A stretch of DNA of 50,016 nt from Microtetraspora sp. NBRC 13810 (GCF_030268685.1 NZ_BSRQ01000035.1:1-50016), one strand, 5' to 3'. Shown: positions 1 to 9,194, numbered from the stretch's first letter. A program made the numbers and translations. The notes: generated by a model from the letters alone, not told the origin.

Positions 1-60
1 GTCCAAGACGGCCTTGACGACCTCGTCCTTGAACTCCTCTGAATAGTTCTTCCCCGCCAC
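1..60 (-). CDS. IS3-family transposase OrfA, N-terminal fragment (partial at window edge)
   Basis: The minus strand reads VAGKNYSEEFKDEVVKAVLD from a GTG at 58-60, with GGAAGGAAG ten bases upstream as ribosome binding site. The pattern K-x-Y-x-E-E-F-K-x-E-V-V is the opening of the OrfA helix-turn-helix protein of IS3/IS911-type transposons, which binds the inverted repeats and is extended into OrfAB for transposition. Only 20 codons lie in the window. It differs from the OrfA at 7490, so two different IS3 lineages are present. Confidence 0.65.
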   Translation of the reverse strand, partial: MAGKNYSEEFKDEVVKAVLD

Positions 61-127
61 GAACCCTTCCTTCCAGACCAGTCAGCACCCTACTTGGCAC
101 CGTGTCCGGAAGATCAGGGGCACCTCA
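1..127 (-). mobile_element. Terminal part of an IS3-family insertion sequence (runs off the left edge)
   Basis: Read on the minus strand, the element begins at 127 with TGAGGTGCCCCTGATC, the 5'-TGA terminus usual for IS3-family elements, and 67 bases later starts an IS3-type OrfA. Only this end is in the window, so neither the second inverted repeat nor the target duplication can be seen. The base just outside (128) lies within an IS5-type transposase gene, so this is an insertion of one IS into another. Family assignment rests on the OrfA start and the TGA end. Confidence 0.7.
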
Positions 128-166
128 GTCGGATAAGTCGCTCGGGTACGGCTTGCGCTCAGTCAC
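128..166 (-). pseudogene. IS5-family transposase, first 13 codons, cut by the IS3 element
   Basis: From a GTG at 164-166 the minus strand reads V-TERKPYPSDLSD and then meets the TGA terminus of the IS3-family element. The motif [RK]-x-Y-P-S-D-L-[ST]-D is the conserved N-terminus of actinobacterial IS5-group (IS4/IS5-type DDE) transposases. GGGAAAG lies just upstream of the GTG. The remaining gene, if it exists, lies beyond the left edge. The outer end of this IS5 element was not found in the 167-517 stretch, so its boundary is unknown. Confidence 0.65.
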
Positions 167-517
167 GCGGCTTTCCCAGCACATTCGGACCCACCCATCG
201 GTGTTAACGCTACAAATCCGTGCGATCACACTACGACATCACGGGCATAGACTCGCGGATCGTACTCTGACGCTTCCTCGAGCTGCATCTCTCGGGCTGT
301 GTGGAGCCATAGCAGGCGGCGGGCACGGACTCCCTGCTGGGCTGGCACCGCCCTCAAGGGCGGAGACGGCGGTCCCGAACGACCTTGGGCCTGCGCCCTT
401 CCGACCCGACTGGGGTGGTCAGGGCAGCTGTCACGATCTCGGCGGCAAGTCCCATGACAATAGGAACAGCGCCTCCGTCGAGGAGACGCTGCTCCTATGG
501 ATATCGCCTACCTAAGG
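167..517. other. Gene-free stretch between IS remnants and the RHS gene
   Basis: About 350 bases lie between the RHS stop and the IS5 fragment. I find no open frame longer than about 35 codons with a ribosome binding site on the minus strand, and therefore no immunity gene behind the RHS toxin tip. The right part contains a strong hairpin (462-496). The left part should include the end of the IS5-family element, which I could not delimit. An open plus-strand frame exists across it but has no recognisable protein. Confidence 0.5.
462..496 (-). terminator. Hairpin downstream of the RHS gene, probable terminator
   Basis: Arms 462-476 and 482-496 pair over 15 positions (13 Watson-Crick and two G-U in RNA) around a 5-base loop GTCGA. 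It begins 22 bases after the RHS stop codon. There is no U-tract, which is common for actinobacterial terminators. Confidence 0.55.
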
Positions 518-3500
518 TCAGTATGGTCCGTGAGGACGAACCCATTCCGTATAGGAGTTTGAGACCTTTCGCCCCGTCTGCAGCCAGCCCGTATCGATGA
601 CGCGCCTCATCAGAACCTTACCACCGGCACGCCAGGTATGAATGGAAACTTTTTTGTGGTAGCTGGTCACGATGGTTTCGATACGTTTTCTGGTTTCCGT
701 TATCTGTTTCGGCGCCGGGCGCCCCAACGGTCCTCCACAGCTGGCGTTGGCGCTGATGGCCTTACCATCACACACCCAGATGGTGACTTTTCTGCTTTCT
801 GAATAGGAATTCTTCTGTGTGTGAGTGCGATAATAATCGTGCACTTCCAGATCGAAGTCCACTATGATGCATGCTCCGCTGGGTTTGACCACCGCACATG
901 TGACGCCATACCCGGCCTCGATTACCCCCTCCTCGCCCGATCCCCTCTTGTGAGTGATGTCCGACCACTCGCCGTGACCGCCGAGGAATTCGTCGGTCCC
1001 AGCCAGATCCAGCTTGTTGATGGGATCGCCACTGCAGTAGTCGTACGCATTGGCGCTGCCGCCCATTTTGGGGTCGACTTGCAGGAAACGCCCGGTGGCA
1101 GGGTTGTAGAGGCGTACGCCCATGTGAATCAACCCGCCGATGGAGTCGGCAGCTCGTTGGCTGCTGCCCAGCCAACCGTAGCGGTTATCATCGGCCGCGC
1201 TTGACGTGCGGGGTACCCCATATTCGGTGTGCTCGGAGTAACTGGCCACTCCGGTGGTGTCATCGGTGTCGGCTGTGGCGACGATGTCTCCATGCATGTT
1301 GGCCAGTTGCAGGGAAATGCTTCCGTCCTGCCGCTGAATCGCCGCCATACCGGCGAGGCCGACGATGTTACGTGTCCAGGAGCCATCCAACTCGGTAGTC
1401 CACGCCGGACTGTCCTCGGCTCCACTGTAGTGATGAACCACCGTCCCGGGGCGGGAGCCTCCGGCGGTCGTCATGCTTTTCACCCGGCCAAGCGGATCCC
1501 GCGTAAAACGGGTGGACTGCGTGTCCTGCGTCAGCGAGGCGACGAGGTCGTTGGTGAAGTAGCCGATGGAGACAGCGCCCGTACCGGTCACGTCGGTGGC
1601 CGGAATGTTACTAGTGCGTCCGAGACTGTCGTAACTGTAGCCCGTGTTGATGACACGATCGGCCTGATCGTAGTCGTATCGCTGCACACTGGGTGTGGTA
1701 GACGTGGTGCACTGGCCGCTGTCACCGCCTGGATAGGCCGACAGACTGGTGCGGTTGGTGTTCGCGTCAAATCCGTATACGCGTGTGGTGCATGTACCCG
1801 CATAGCTGTCGGTGACCTGCACCAGGCGACCGGCTTCGTCGTAGTCGTAATTCTGCCCGCTGTCTCCTGGGCCCCGCCGGCTGGCGACACGTCCATGATT
1901 GTCTGGTGTGGCGGCGAAGCTCAGCCAGGACGCGTTGTTCTTGGTGTAGGCCAGCGCGACTTGGGTCCCGGTGTTGTCGTAGCGTGCTGTACCGGTGAGC
2001 CCGCCTGGGTAGACCTGGCGCGTGAGCCTCCCATCGGGGTCGTACGCGCCGGTGAAGGTGCCTCCTCCTCCGCTGTCCACCCGGGTCATGAGGCCGCGAT
2101 GCTCTGTCTTCCCGGCGGCGTCGACGCCGTCGTACGTGAAGGTGATCAGCCCTTTCCCGTCATGGGTGGTGGCGATCTGTCCATCCACGTTGAAGGTGAC
2201 GGCAGAGACGTTTCCGGTGGCATCCGTTGTGGATACGGCCCGCCCGAAGCTGTCATACCGTAGGCTCACGGTATCCCCTCCAGCGCTGGAGGTTTCGGTG
2301 GGCAGGCCGGTAGCCGGGTCGAAGCCGTAGGTCGTCTCGGGGACCGCCGTCCCACCCTCATCTGCCGGCGTGACCTGCGCGAGCGACTTGGTCACGCGCC
2401 CAGCCGCGTCATGAGTGAAGGTGAGGGTCCGTGTCACCTGACCGGCGACTTCTGTGCGAATCGCCGTATCACCGTAATAGGTGTATGTAGTCTGCCGGAC
2501 TGGTAACGGATTACCAGCAGGTTGACCCGCGGGGCCTACCTGACATGGCCAACCTGACCACTCCGGCTTGTTGCCGCACAAGCCGGTCGTTGGATGCTCT
2601 CCGGCAGTGAAATACCGGAACATCGTCGCTCCGGCATCACCGCCGTCCGACGCCGGCGCCCGGCGCTCGATCTCGCGACCGGCTTCGTCATAGCGGACAC
2701 GATTGACGATGGCGTCCTGCCCCTGCATGGGTGTCGTAGTGCTGGTCGCCTTGCGCAGAGTCCAGCCTGAAGCGTCTCCTGACTGGATCGGATCGTAGGC
2801 CATCGTGATCACCTGCTTATCGGACCCAGCGGGATCGACCGTGCCATCCACCACCATCGGTTCGATCCTCGTGGTGGTGACCAGGTGATAATCCATCGAA
2901 GACAACGGCTTGCCTTCGTCATACGTATAAGTCGTCCGCTGGCGAGCCGATACCACGTCGCCGCCTTCCAGGCGTACCGGTCTTACCGGCCCCTCGGCGG
3001 ACAGCAGATCTTTGGTCTCGGAGTACGTGGACGTGCTGGCGAGCAGATTCGCACGTTCCGCGCTATCGCCGCGCTGGGCGACGTAGACATCCGTATCCAC
3101 TGTGGGGTCCAGCGCCTGCGCCAGGTTGCCGGGAGTCAGATCCCAAACGACGTTGCTTTTCTCGTCGTATCTGGTGGCGCTGATCTGCCATGCTCCTGCG
3201 CCATATTTCGCTGTGTTGACGGCTCGGCCGTTCACGTCACTGTAGACAATCGACGCGTACTCCCAATCCGCCGCCGTTGGACTGTAGACCCCTCCAGCGC
3301 CACGCGGAGGGACATGCGAGGCCGGGAAGAGCGACCTTCCGGTGACAGGCAGGTCGACGACCTGCCCCCACTTCGCCGTCCGCGCGACCGTGAGATCGAC
3401 AGGCGCACCCGATCCGCCAATGGGAACGTCATAGGCCACCGCCCAGGTGGGATCGATCTCCCCACCTTCTCGCTGTACGTGCGCCAGCCGACCCGCGTCG

Positions 3501-6500
3501 TCGTACTCCATACGCCAGGGTGCCAACCCCGGAGGCGTCATCTGGGAGATCCGTCCCTCGCCGGTGTAGTAATAAACCGTGGCGAGATTCGTACGAGGAT
3601 CAGTGACCTGGCGCAGGTGGCCCGTGGAGTCGTAGGAATATGTGGCGAGACCAACGGTCTTCATGGCCCCGGTCTGCGGATCGAAGGCCGTCAACGACAC
3701 GCTTTTCACCTGGTCTCGGAAGTCACCCCAGCCGGAGGACACTCCCGTCGCAGTCGTCGCAGTGGCGTATGACAGCTCAAGCGCCCGGCAGCCCGGCGTG
3801 AGTGTCGCGCCACATTGTACGCCGGCAGCCGTCGGAGTCAGGATCCGGGTGATCCTGGCCTTGGAATCCCGGAAATAGGTCACCGCGGATTCGGCCGCCG
3901 GCCCTTCGGTGCGGGCGACCACCCAGCTTCCGTGGATTTTCACATACGTGGTCCGCGCCCCGGCGCGATCCGTGACGGTCAGTTCTTCATTCGTCACGGA
4001 AATGGAGGTGCCGTCCGCGGCATCACCGATTCCGCTGTAGACCGTGCCCTTCTTGGTGTACGTGTAGGTGGACCCGTCCGGGCCGATCAGCTGGATCCAG
4101 CCCTTTTGGCTGCCGTCCGACGGGACATAGGAGGACACCCATGAGGGAGCTGAGGGGAAGCCCGCCTGCCAACCGGGGCCGAAGACTCGGGACTCGTACG
4201 GAACCGACGACTCGAATGCTGGATTGAGCGATCGATGAGTACGCGTCATCTGAACGCCGAAGGCGGAGGCGTCGGTACTCTTCAGAGCGAAGTCTCCGTT
4301 GAGGTGCGCCACGGAGCCGGGACCGATGTCACTGATGGCATGGCTGTCGCTGATGGCGGATCGGCTGAGCGAGACCCCGAGCGGTTCAGAGCATTCCGCC
4401 GCCTCTGTGCCACCCATAAAGCAGGCCCGAAGGTAAATGAGGCCCTCGGGCTCTTGGCTTTCTTTCAGAGTTTTGGCCAGATCCCAGACCAGGGCACTGA
4501 AGTTCTTCGACGTATCGGTGCGGACCTGAGGCCAGGAATCGATCGGCGTATCGCTCCCCGGCGCGAAGACGTCCTGAGTGGGAACATCGCTCCACACCGC
4601 CCACGGCAGGGTGCTCGTCGAATATATGTAAGTAACCGCGTTACGACTCGATGGAGCCGCCGCGTCGAGAGTCACCGTACGGTGCGTCTGGGTCTGCTTC
4701 TGCGCCGTCACAAGACCACCGGGGCCGATGCCCACACTGTATGCCACAACGTCCGACAGGTTGTGCGCCTTGTCACGCGTGCGCACATACAGTGTGTGCC
4801 AGCCGTCGGTAAGGTCCTGCTTGATGGTCTTGGTCTCACCCAGGAAGTCTTCCCAGTAGCCCGCCTCCTGGATTTTGGTGGGTACAGGGTTATCGAATTC
4901 CCACAGATACTCCGTGACGTCCCTCGAGGGCGATTCGAAGGTGCAGTTCATCTCCGTCCGCCGCACCCATGTTCCTTCAGCGGATGCTCCGGCGCACCAC
5001 ACTCGCGGCTCCGCGGGCCGAGTCGCGTCGATGCCTATGGGTTGCCATTGCGACCAGGCCGATTCAAGATCCCCATCCACAGCCCGGCTGCGCCAGCGGA
5101 TCCGCCACCCGTCCTGCAGCGTTCCTTCAGGGACGGTGAGCTTCGCCACCTCTCCGGCGGGCACGTCGTCCGCGCTGCCCGACCAGATGAGGCCGCTTCC
5201 CTGGCCGCTGAAGGCCGGGTCGTGCTCGATCTCGAAGTCCGCTCGCAGCCTCGCCCCCGTTCCGCGGACACCGCTGTGCAACGTGGGCCGGGTGGTGGTG
5301 GTGAAAAGGCGTCCGGCGATCTTCGGTTCCTGGCCCGCCGCTGACTCCAGGTCGCGGGTCGGGCTGGCCACGGGCACGGTTCGCAGGTGTTCAACCCACG
5401 GTGTGGCACCGACTGTTACGACCAGCTTGGGCTGGCCAGGCTGGTGGAAGTCCCAGGTGAACGTGGGTCTTGACCTGTCCTCAATGGCGGCCTGGAGCAT
5501 CAGCCCGTGTCCTTGGGCGCCTGTCGCCCACGCCTTGGCGATGTCGGTGACCGGGATGCTCCAGGGCACGTCGGCGGCGGGCGCCGAGGCCGGAGTGCAG
5601 ATCGCCGGTGGGGAGGAGGTAACCGCGCCGTCGGCCGTCACTGCGGGCTGGTTGTTCCAGAACACTGCGGCCGTGCTCCATGGGTCAATGATGCGCTGAA
5701 CCTTCAACTGCTGTCCGGTCGGGCAGTTCCACAGGTCGGCGACCATCTCAAGGCGCGCGTTCATCACATCCTGCCCGGCGAGCGAGCTGGTGTCGAAGGC
5801 GAGTAGTGACCGGGAGAAGATCTTTCTGCTCGGGTTCGCGGGACACTCCCAATTGTTCATGCCGACCTTGATCGTGAACTCCATGAACAAGTTGCCGTCA
5901 GGGCAGCGCGAGAGGATGGTCCGGCCAGCTCCCAGCGGAAGGGTGATCGCCGGGTCCACCGTGACCGGGTAGGTCGTCGTGGGGTCCTGGAGAAAGTCCG
6001 GGTCGGGCCGGAGCACCATCTCCTGCCTGCCTTCTTCCCCAGCGACGCGCACGTCGATATCACCGATCTTCGCGGCTCGGCGAGAGGTAGAGGTCTTCGT
6101 CAAAGCCGAAGCGGGCTCGGCATCGAACATGAAGGGCCGGGGCGCCGCCGCAAGCACTTTCCCCTTGCCGGCCGTAATCTGGAGCGCGCCCTCCTCAGTT
6201 TCGGACAAGGACAGGCCCGTGCTCTTCATGGGGAACCGGTACTCGACAGGGCCGGTGGGCCGCTGCCGGAGCACGACATCGTGCTGAACACCCGTGGGCA
6301 GCGACGTGACGACGATGTCGGCACCCGGGCCCGCCGCGTCGGGAAAGACGGCCTTGTCTCCCTGTACCACCGGGGTAGGAAGTTTCGCTGGTGCGAACAG
6401 CGCGAAGTCCAGGTTCTCGCCGGGGACCAGCTTCACCAGCGGCTTCTGATCACCGCCGCCGGAGATCTCCAGCCCACCGAACGCTGCGCGCGGCTTGAGC

Positions 6501-7096
6501 ACTCCGCCGATCGACACCAAGGTGGTGTCGATCGGCGTCCACTTATCCCCCTGTTTGATCCGAGAGGGACCGCTGGACGCCTCCAGCGTGAGGGTCCCGT
6601 CAGGATTGACGTACGTGCTGGTGCTCTCGGTGGTCTCGTCCGCGACCAGCACGCGGTTGTTCTGCAGACGCGCGGTGAGCGCTGCGGAGACCCGATCAGG
6701 CCGTTCGGCGACAAGCTGTGTCGCGGTCGCCTCCCTGGCCTTGGAAACACCGGACGGCATCGTGATGGCTTCTGCCACGTGGGGGATGCCGAGAAGCAGC
6801 GCGGTCACGGACCCCACGACAACCGCTCCTCGTGACGTGCCCCGCACGTGTGAGGCCAATGAGGCGGAGATCGACTTGGCCAGTCCGGCGACGCCGACGA
6901 CGGCTCGGCCGGCCGAGCCGTTCGCGTGCTGGGGCGGGAGTGGCGACCGGTCCGGCAGATCCAGAGAGCTACGTCCCGATGAAGTGCGGCCTGGGCCGCG
7001 TTTAGGAACATGCGGATGAAGGGGCACCGCCAAAGGCACAAGCAGCGCGAGTGACACCGCAAGCCTGTTCGCAGTGCGCATGATCTTGTGGAGCAT
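518..7096 (-). CDS. Secreted RHS/YD-repeat polymorphic toxin-like protein with DNRLRE domain
   Basis: A 2192-residue exported protein. The N-terminus has a basic start, a hydrophobic stretch (LAVSLALLVPLAVPL) and a second hydrophobic segment near residues 90-110. Residues about 400-560 resemble a DNRLRE domain (FDTSSLAGQ...WNNQPAV). YD repeats with YDxxGR motifs run from about 1150 to 1990, and the RHS core closes with GVRLYNPATGRFLQVDP and DPINKLDLAG. In this family the repeats form a shell that encloses a variable C-terminal effector. The last 159 residues are such a tip (separate entry). The ATG at 7096 is preceded by GGAGG. It is transcribed alone, with IS elements on both sides. The role in contact-dependent competition is inferred from the family. 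Confidence 0.9.
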   Translation of the reverse strand: MLHKIMRTANRLAVSLALLVPLAVPLHPHVPKRGPGRTSSGRSSLDLPDRSPLPPQHANGSAGRAVVGVAGLAKSISASLASHVRGTSRGAVVVGSVTALLLGIPHVAEAITMPSGVSKAREATATQLVAERPDRVSAALTARLQNNRVLVADETTESTSTYVNPDGTLTLEASSGPSRIKQGDKWTPIDTTLVSIGGVLKPRAAFGGLEISGGGDQKPLVKLVPGENLDFALFAPAKLPTPVVQGDKAVFPDAAGPGADIVVTSLPTGVQHDVVLRQRPTGPVEYRFPMKSTGLSLSETEEGALQITAGKGKVLAAAPRPFMFDAEPASALTKTSTSRRAAKIGDIDVRVAGEEGRQEMVLRPDPDFLQDPTTTYPVTVDPAITLPLGAGRTILSRCPDGNLFMEFTIKVGMNNWECPANPSRKIFSRSLLAFDTSSLAGQDVMNARLEMVADLWNCPTGQQLKVQRIIDPWSTAAVFWNNQPAVTADGAVTSSPPAICTPASAPAADVPWSIPVTDIAKAWATGAQGHGLMLQAAIEDRSRPTFTWDFHQPGQPKLVVTVGATPWVEHLRTVPVASPTRDLESAAGQEPKIAGRLFTTTTRPTLHSGVRGTGARLRADFEIEHDPAFSGQGSGLIWSGSADDVPAGEVAKLTVPEGTLQDGWRIRWRSRAVDGDLESAWSQWQPIGIDATRPAEPRVWCAGASAEGTWVRRTEMNCTFESPSRDVTEYLWEFDNPVPTKIQEAGYWEDFLGETKTIKQDLTDGWHTLYVRTRDKAHNLSDVVAYSVGIGPGGLVTAQKQTQTHRTVTLDAAAPSSRNAVTYIYSTSTLPWAVWSDVPTQDVFAPGSDTPIDSWPQVRTDTSKNFSALVWDLAKTLKESQEPEGLIYLRACFMGGTEAAECSEPLGVSLSRSAISDSHAISDIGPGSVAHLNGDFALKSTDASAFGVQMTRTHRSLNPAFESSVPYESRVFGPGWQAGFPSAPSWVSSYVPSDGSQKGWIQLIGPDGSTYTYTKKGTVYSGIGDAADGTSISVTNEELTVTDRAGARTTYVKIHGSWVVARTEGPAAESAVTYFRDSKARITRILTPTAAGVQCGATLTPGCRALELSYATATTATGVSSGWGDFRDQVKSVSLTAFDPQTGAMKTVGLATYSYDSTGHLRQVTDPRTNLATVYYYTGEGRISQMTPPGLAPWRMEYDDAGRLAHVQREGGEIDPTWAVAYDVPIGGSGAPVDLTVARTAKWGQVVDLPVTGRSLFPASHVPPRGAGGVYSPTAADWEYASIVYSDVNGRAVNTAKYGAGAWQISATRYDEKSNVVWDLTPGNLAQALDPTVDTDVYVAQRGDSAERANLLASTSTYSETKDLLSAEGPVRPVRLEGGDVVSARQRTTYTYDEGKPLSSMDYHLVTTTRIEPMVVDGTVDPAGSDKQVITMAYDPIQSGDASGWTLRKATSTTTPMQGQDAIVNRVRYDEAGREIERRAPASDGGDAGATMFRYFTAGEHPTTGLCGNKPEWSGWPCQVGPAGQPAGNPLPVRQTTYTYYGDTAIRTEVAGQVTRTLTFTHDAAGRVTKSLAQVTPADEGGTAVPETTYGFDPATGLPTETSSAGGDTVSLRYDSFGRAVSTTDATGNVSAVTFNVDGQIATTHDGKGLITFTYDGVDAAGKTEHRGLMTRVDSGGGGTFTGAYDPDGRLTRQVYPGGLTGTARYDNTGTQVALAYTKNNASWLSFAATPDNHGRVASRRGPGDSGQNYDYDEAGRLVQVTDSYAGTCTTRVYGFDANTNRTSLSAYPGGDSGQCTTSTTPSVQRYDYDQADRVINTGYSYDSLGRTSNIPATDVTGTGAVSIGYFTNDLVASLTQDTQSTRFTRDPLGRVKSMTTAGGSRPGTVVHHYSGAEDSPAWTTELDGSWTRNIVGLAGMAAIQRQDGSISLQLANMHGDIVATADTDDTTGVASYSEHTEYGVPRTSSAADDNRYGWLGSSQRAADSIGGLIHMGVRLYNPATGRFLQVDPKMGGSANAYDYCSGDPINKLDLAGTDEFLGGHGEWSDITHKRGSGEEGVIEAGYGVTCAVVKPSGACIIVDFDLEVHDYYRTHTQKNSYSESRKVTIWVCDGKAISANASCGGPLGRPAPKQITETRKRIETIVTSYHKKVSIHTWRAGGKVLMRRVIDTGWLQTGRKVSNSYTEWVRPHGPY
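521..997 (-). other. Variable C-terminal tip (putative toxin domain) of the RHS protein
   Basis: These 159 residues follow the conserved LDLAG closing motif of the RHS core. I do not recognise the fold. It contains four cysteines and a basic, aromatic C-terminal half ending EWVRPHGPY. Base composition drops sharply: 781-840 is about 40% G+C by eye, while the core is far richer. A compositional break exactly at the core/tip border is typical of horizontally exchanged RHS effector modules. Activity is unknown. Confidence 0.6.
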
Positions 7097-7136
7097 CCAC
7101 CCTCCGTCTTTCTGTCAAGAGCCGACTTTAGAGCGG

Positions 7137-7163
7137 TTGGTCATCGTGACACCGCGTGACCAA
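7137..7163. promoter_or_regulatory. Inverted repeat upstream of the RHS gene
   Basis: TTGGTCA (7137-7143) and TGACCAA (7157-7163) form a perfect 7-base inverted repeat with a 13-base spacer, 40-67 bases upstream of the RHS start codon. Position and symmetry suggest a regulator binding site overlapping the promoter. No local regulator can be assigned to it. Confidence 0.35.
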
Positions 7164-7422
7164 ATGCCGCCACCGACTGAAGACCGGCGGCTTCTCGCAC
7201 GGAAGTAATTGCTTCTGCGAGGAACCGTCAGCGGCAAGCATGCCCCTACATTTACGGACGCGCGTTTTGTTGTGCACCGTCCGGCCTGGGGAAACAATGT
7301 CCCCGTCCCACTCTTAAGGTGGGGCAACCAGCGTCGAAGAGTGAGGCCGGTGGCAGGGGGCGGCGATGAGCGACTGGACGAAGGCACAGCGTGGATCGCG
7401 GGTGAGCTCCGCCGCGCAACGG

Positions 7423-7448
7423 TGGAGTTGGCCCGGTTTGGTGGACAC
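7423..7448 (+). repeat. Left terminal inverted repeat of the IS3 element
   Basis: Pairs with the complement of 8696-8721 with four mismatches (positions 9, 17, 19 and 21 of the repeat). Confidence 0.8.
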
Positions 7449-7489
7449 CTGATCTCTGAGGAACCCTGGTTCCCAAGAAGGAGTCTGCT

Positions 7490-7777
7490 GTGCCGAACAG
7501 CTATCCGCCGGAGTTTCGCCGGCAGATGGTGGAGCTGGTGCGCGCCGGGCGGACGCCGGAGGAGCCGGCCAAGGAGTTCCAGCCGTCCGCGCAGTCGATC
7601 CGTACCTGGGTGCGCCAGGCCGATCTGGATGACGGCCGCCGCCAAGACGTGCTGACCAGTGCTGAGAAGGATGAGCTGGCCCGCCTGCGACGCGAGAACA
7701 AGATTCTCCGCGAGGAGAAGGAGATCTTGCGTAAGGCCGCGGTCTTCTTCGCACGGGAGACGGATCTGCCGAGATGA
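7490..7777 (+). CDS. IS3-family transposase OrfA
   Basis: A 95-residue protein with the IS3 OrfA layout: an N-terminal helix-turn-helix (YPPEFRRQMVELVRAG...SIRTWVRQA) followed by a leucine-zipper-like coiled coil (ELARLRRENKILREEKEIL) used for multimerisation. It binds the IS ends. The start is GTG behind AAGAAGGAG. Its stop overlaps the OrfB ATG (ATGA at 7774-7777), which suits coupled translation or programmed frameshifting between the two frames. Confidence 0.9.
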   Translation: MPNSYPPEFRRQMVELVRAGRTPEEPAKEFQPSAQSIRTWVRQADLDDGRRQDVLTSAEKDELARLRRENKILREEKEILRKAAVFFARETDLPR

Positions 7778-8681
7778 AGTTCCGGCTGATTCATGCGGAG
7801 AAGGACCACCACGAGGTCTCCCTGCTGGCCCGGGTGCTGGGTGTGTCGCGCCAGGGCTACTACGCCTGGGTGGCCCGGCAGCGGCGCGGCCCATCGGCTC
7901 GAGCCCACCGCGACGCCGAGCTGACCGAGCGGATCCGGGCGCATCACCAGGCCTGCGATGAGATCTATGGGGCGCCGCGCATCCACGCCGGCCTGCGCGA
8001 GCTGGATGGGGCCCGGGTGGGCCGCAAGCGGGTGGCCCGGCTGATGCGCGCTGTCGGGCCGGCCGGGGTGAGCCGGCGGAAGGGATGTCGCACCACCATC
8101 GCCGACAAGCGCGCCACGGCCGCCTCGGACCTGGTCAAACGCCAGTTCACCGCGGCTGAGCCGGACCGGGTCCGGACCGCTGACATCACGTATGTGCCGA
8201 CCTGGGAGGGCTTCGTCTATCTGGCGGTGGTGCTGGATGTGTTCTCTCGCCGGATCGTCGGCTGGGCGATGGCCGAGCACATGCGCACCGAGTTGGTGAC
8301 CGACGCGCCGGCGATGGCGCCACACCGGCGTCGCCCGCGGGCGGGGGTGATTCACCACAGCGACAAGGGCCCAAGCAATACACGTCTGTCGCCTTCGGTC
8401 AGCGGTGTGAGCAGGCCGGCGTCCGCCTATCGACGGGCCGTACCGGGACCTGCTCCGACAATGCGATCACCGAGAGCTTCTTCGCCTCGCTGGAGTGTGA
8501 GCTGATCGACCGGCGGACCTTCCGCGCCAGGTCAGAAGCCGAGCGTGCCCTGTTCAGCTATATCGAGGGCTTCTACAACCCGCGCCGCCGGCACTCCGCC
8601 AACGGCCAGCTCAGCCCCGTTGCATACGAACGCCGACACGCGCTCCACAACGCCCAAGACCTCGACTATGCTGCCGCGTAG
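7774..8681 (+). pseudogene. IS3-family transposase OrfB, frameshifted
   Basis: The DDE integrase of the IS. The frame is intact through the first catalytic aspartate (RTADITYVPTWEGFVYLAV) to HHSDKG at about 8368. There an indel (GGGCCCAAGCAATACACG, where GGG-AGC/CAA-TAC-ACG would be expected) shifts the frame, and that frame stops at 8505. The homologous sequence continues in another frame (tyrosine-threonine-serine, then the conserved glutamate in ESFFASLECE and ending AQDLDYAAA) to TAG at 8679-8681. The second Asp and the Glu are therefore separated by the frameshift, and the enzyme should be inactive unless the shift is bypassed. Confidence 0.8.
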
Positions 8682-8695
8682 TCGCAAGCCCTGAT

Positions 8696-8721
8696 GTGTC
8701 TATCGAACCGGGGCAACTCCA
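8696..8721 (-). repeat. Right terminal inverted repeat of the IS3 element
   Basis: Its complement begins TGGAGTTGCCCCGGTTCGAT, matching the left end at 22 of 26 positions. It starts 14 bases after the OrfB stop. Confidence 0.8.
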
Positions 8722-9194
8722 TGTGTTCCGCCGGGGCCTCGTTGATCCAGCGGCCGCTCGCGGTAGTGCTCGGCGCGGCGTGACTCAAAGTCGGCAGGCA
8801 GGTCCTCGTCCGGGTGTCGCAGATCCAGGCATTGGATCCGGCCTGGTCTGGATCAATATGCCCAAGAGGACACCACAGAGAAGTCGGCAGCTGGGCACCT
8901 CGCCGTCACATGCCCCGGTCTCGGCGGTTCATGTGCAGCTCCGATCATGACGCACCCGCCTGGGGCCGATGGGAGGTAGAGGCGGTGGAGGCGCGCCATG
9001 ATGTCGGAGAGGCCGTCCGGGCCGGGCTCGGGTTCGGCGAGGGGCGAACCAGTGCCGTCAGGCCATGCCACGCTGAGTGGGTGGAGGCGGATGTGGCCCT
9101 CATAGGAGCGGCGGGCGATCTGTTCGATCTCCGCTTACAGGACTCCGTCCGAGGGCCTGGCCACACCGGACACCGGGTTTGAGCGTCAACCGGG

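Larger units (their letters stand above)
7423..8721 (+). mobile_element. Complete IS3-family insertion sequence, 1299 bp
   Basis: Terminal inverted repeats at 7423-7448 and 8696-8721 match at 22 of 26 positions and start TGGAGTTG. Between them lie OrfA and OrfB in the standard IS3 arrangement. No direct target repeat is visible (CGG on the left, TGT on the right), so the target duplication has decayed or the ends have recombined. OrfB is frameshifted, so the copy is probably unable to move by itself. Confidence 0.85.
7314..9134 (-). pseudogene. Degenerate gene of unknown function, split by the IS3 element
   Basis: On the minus strand an open frame runs from 9134 to 8722, broken once by TGA (8853-8855), and reads like protein (for example ARRSYEGHIRLHP and LDLRHPDEDLPADFESRR). 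It meets the IS at 8721. Removing the IS (7423-8721) joins it in the same frame to 7422-7314 (RCAAELTRDPRCAFVQSLI), which ends at TAA. Both parts use G/C-ending codons. I do not recognise the family. The intended start probably lies upstream of the TAA at 9135-9137, so this is an old, already damaged gene that an IS later entered. Confidence 0.45.

Noticed and set aside
102-515. 137-codon plus-strand gene behind the RHS gene
   Set aside because: It crosses the IS3 end, the IS5 transposase fragment and the terminator hairpin, and shows no ribosome binding site or protein likeness.
8361-8385. Programmed frameshift inside OrfB
   Set aside because: IS3 elements shift between OrfA and OrfB, not in the middle of the catalytic domain; no slippery heptamer is present, so a damaging indel is more likely.
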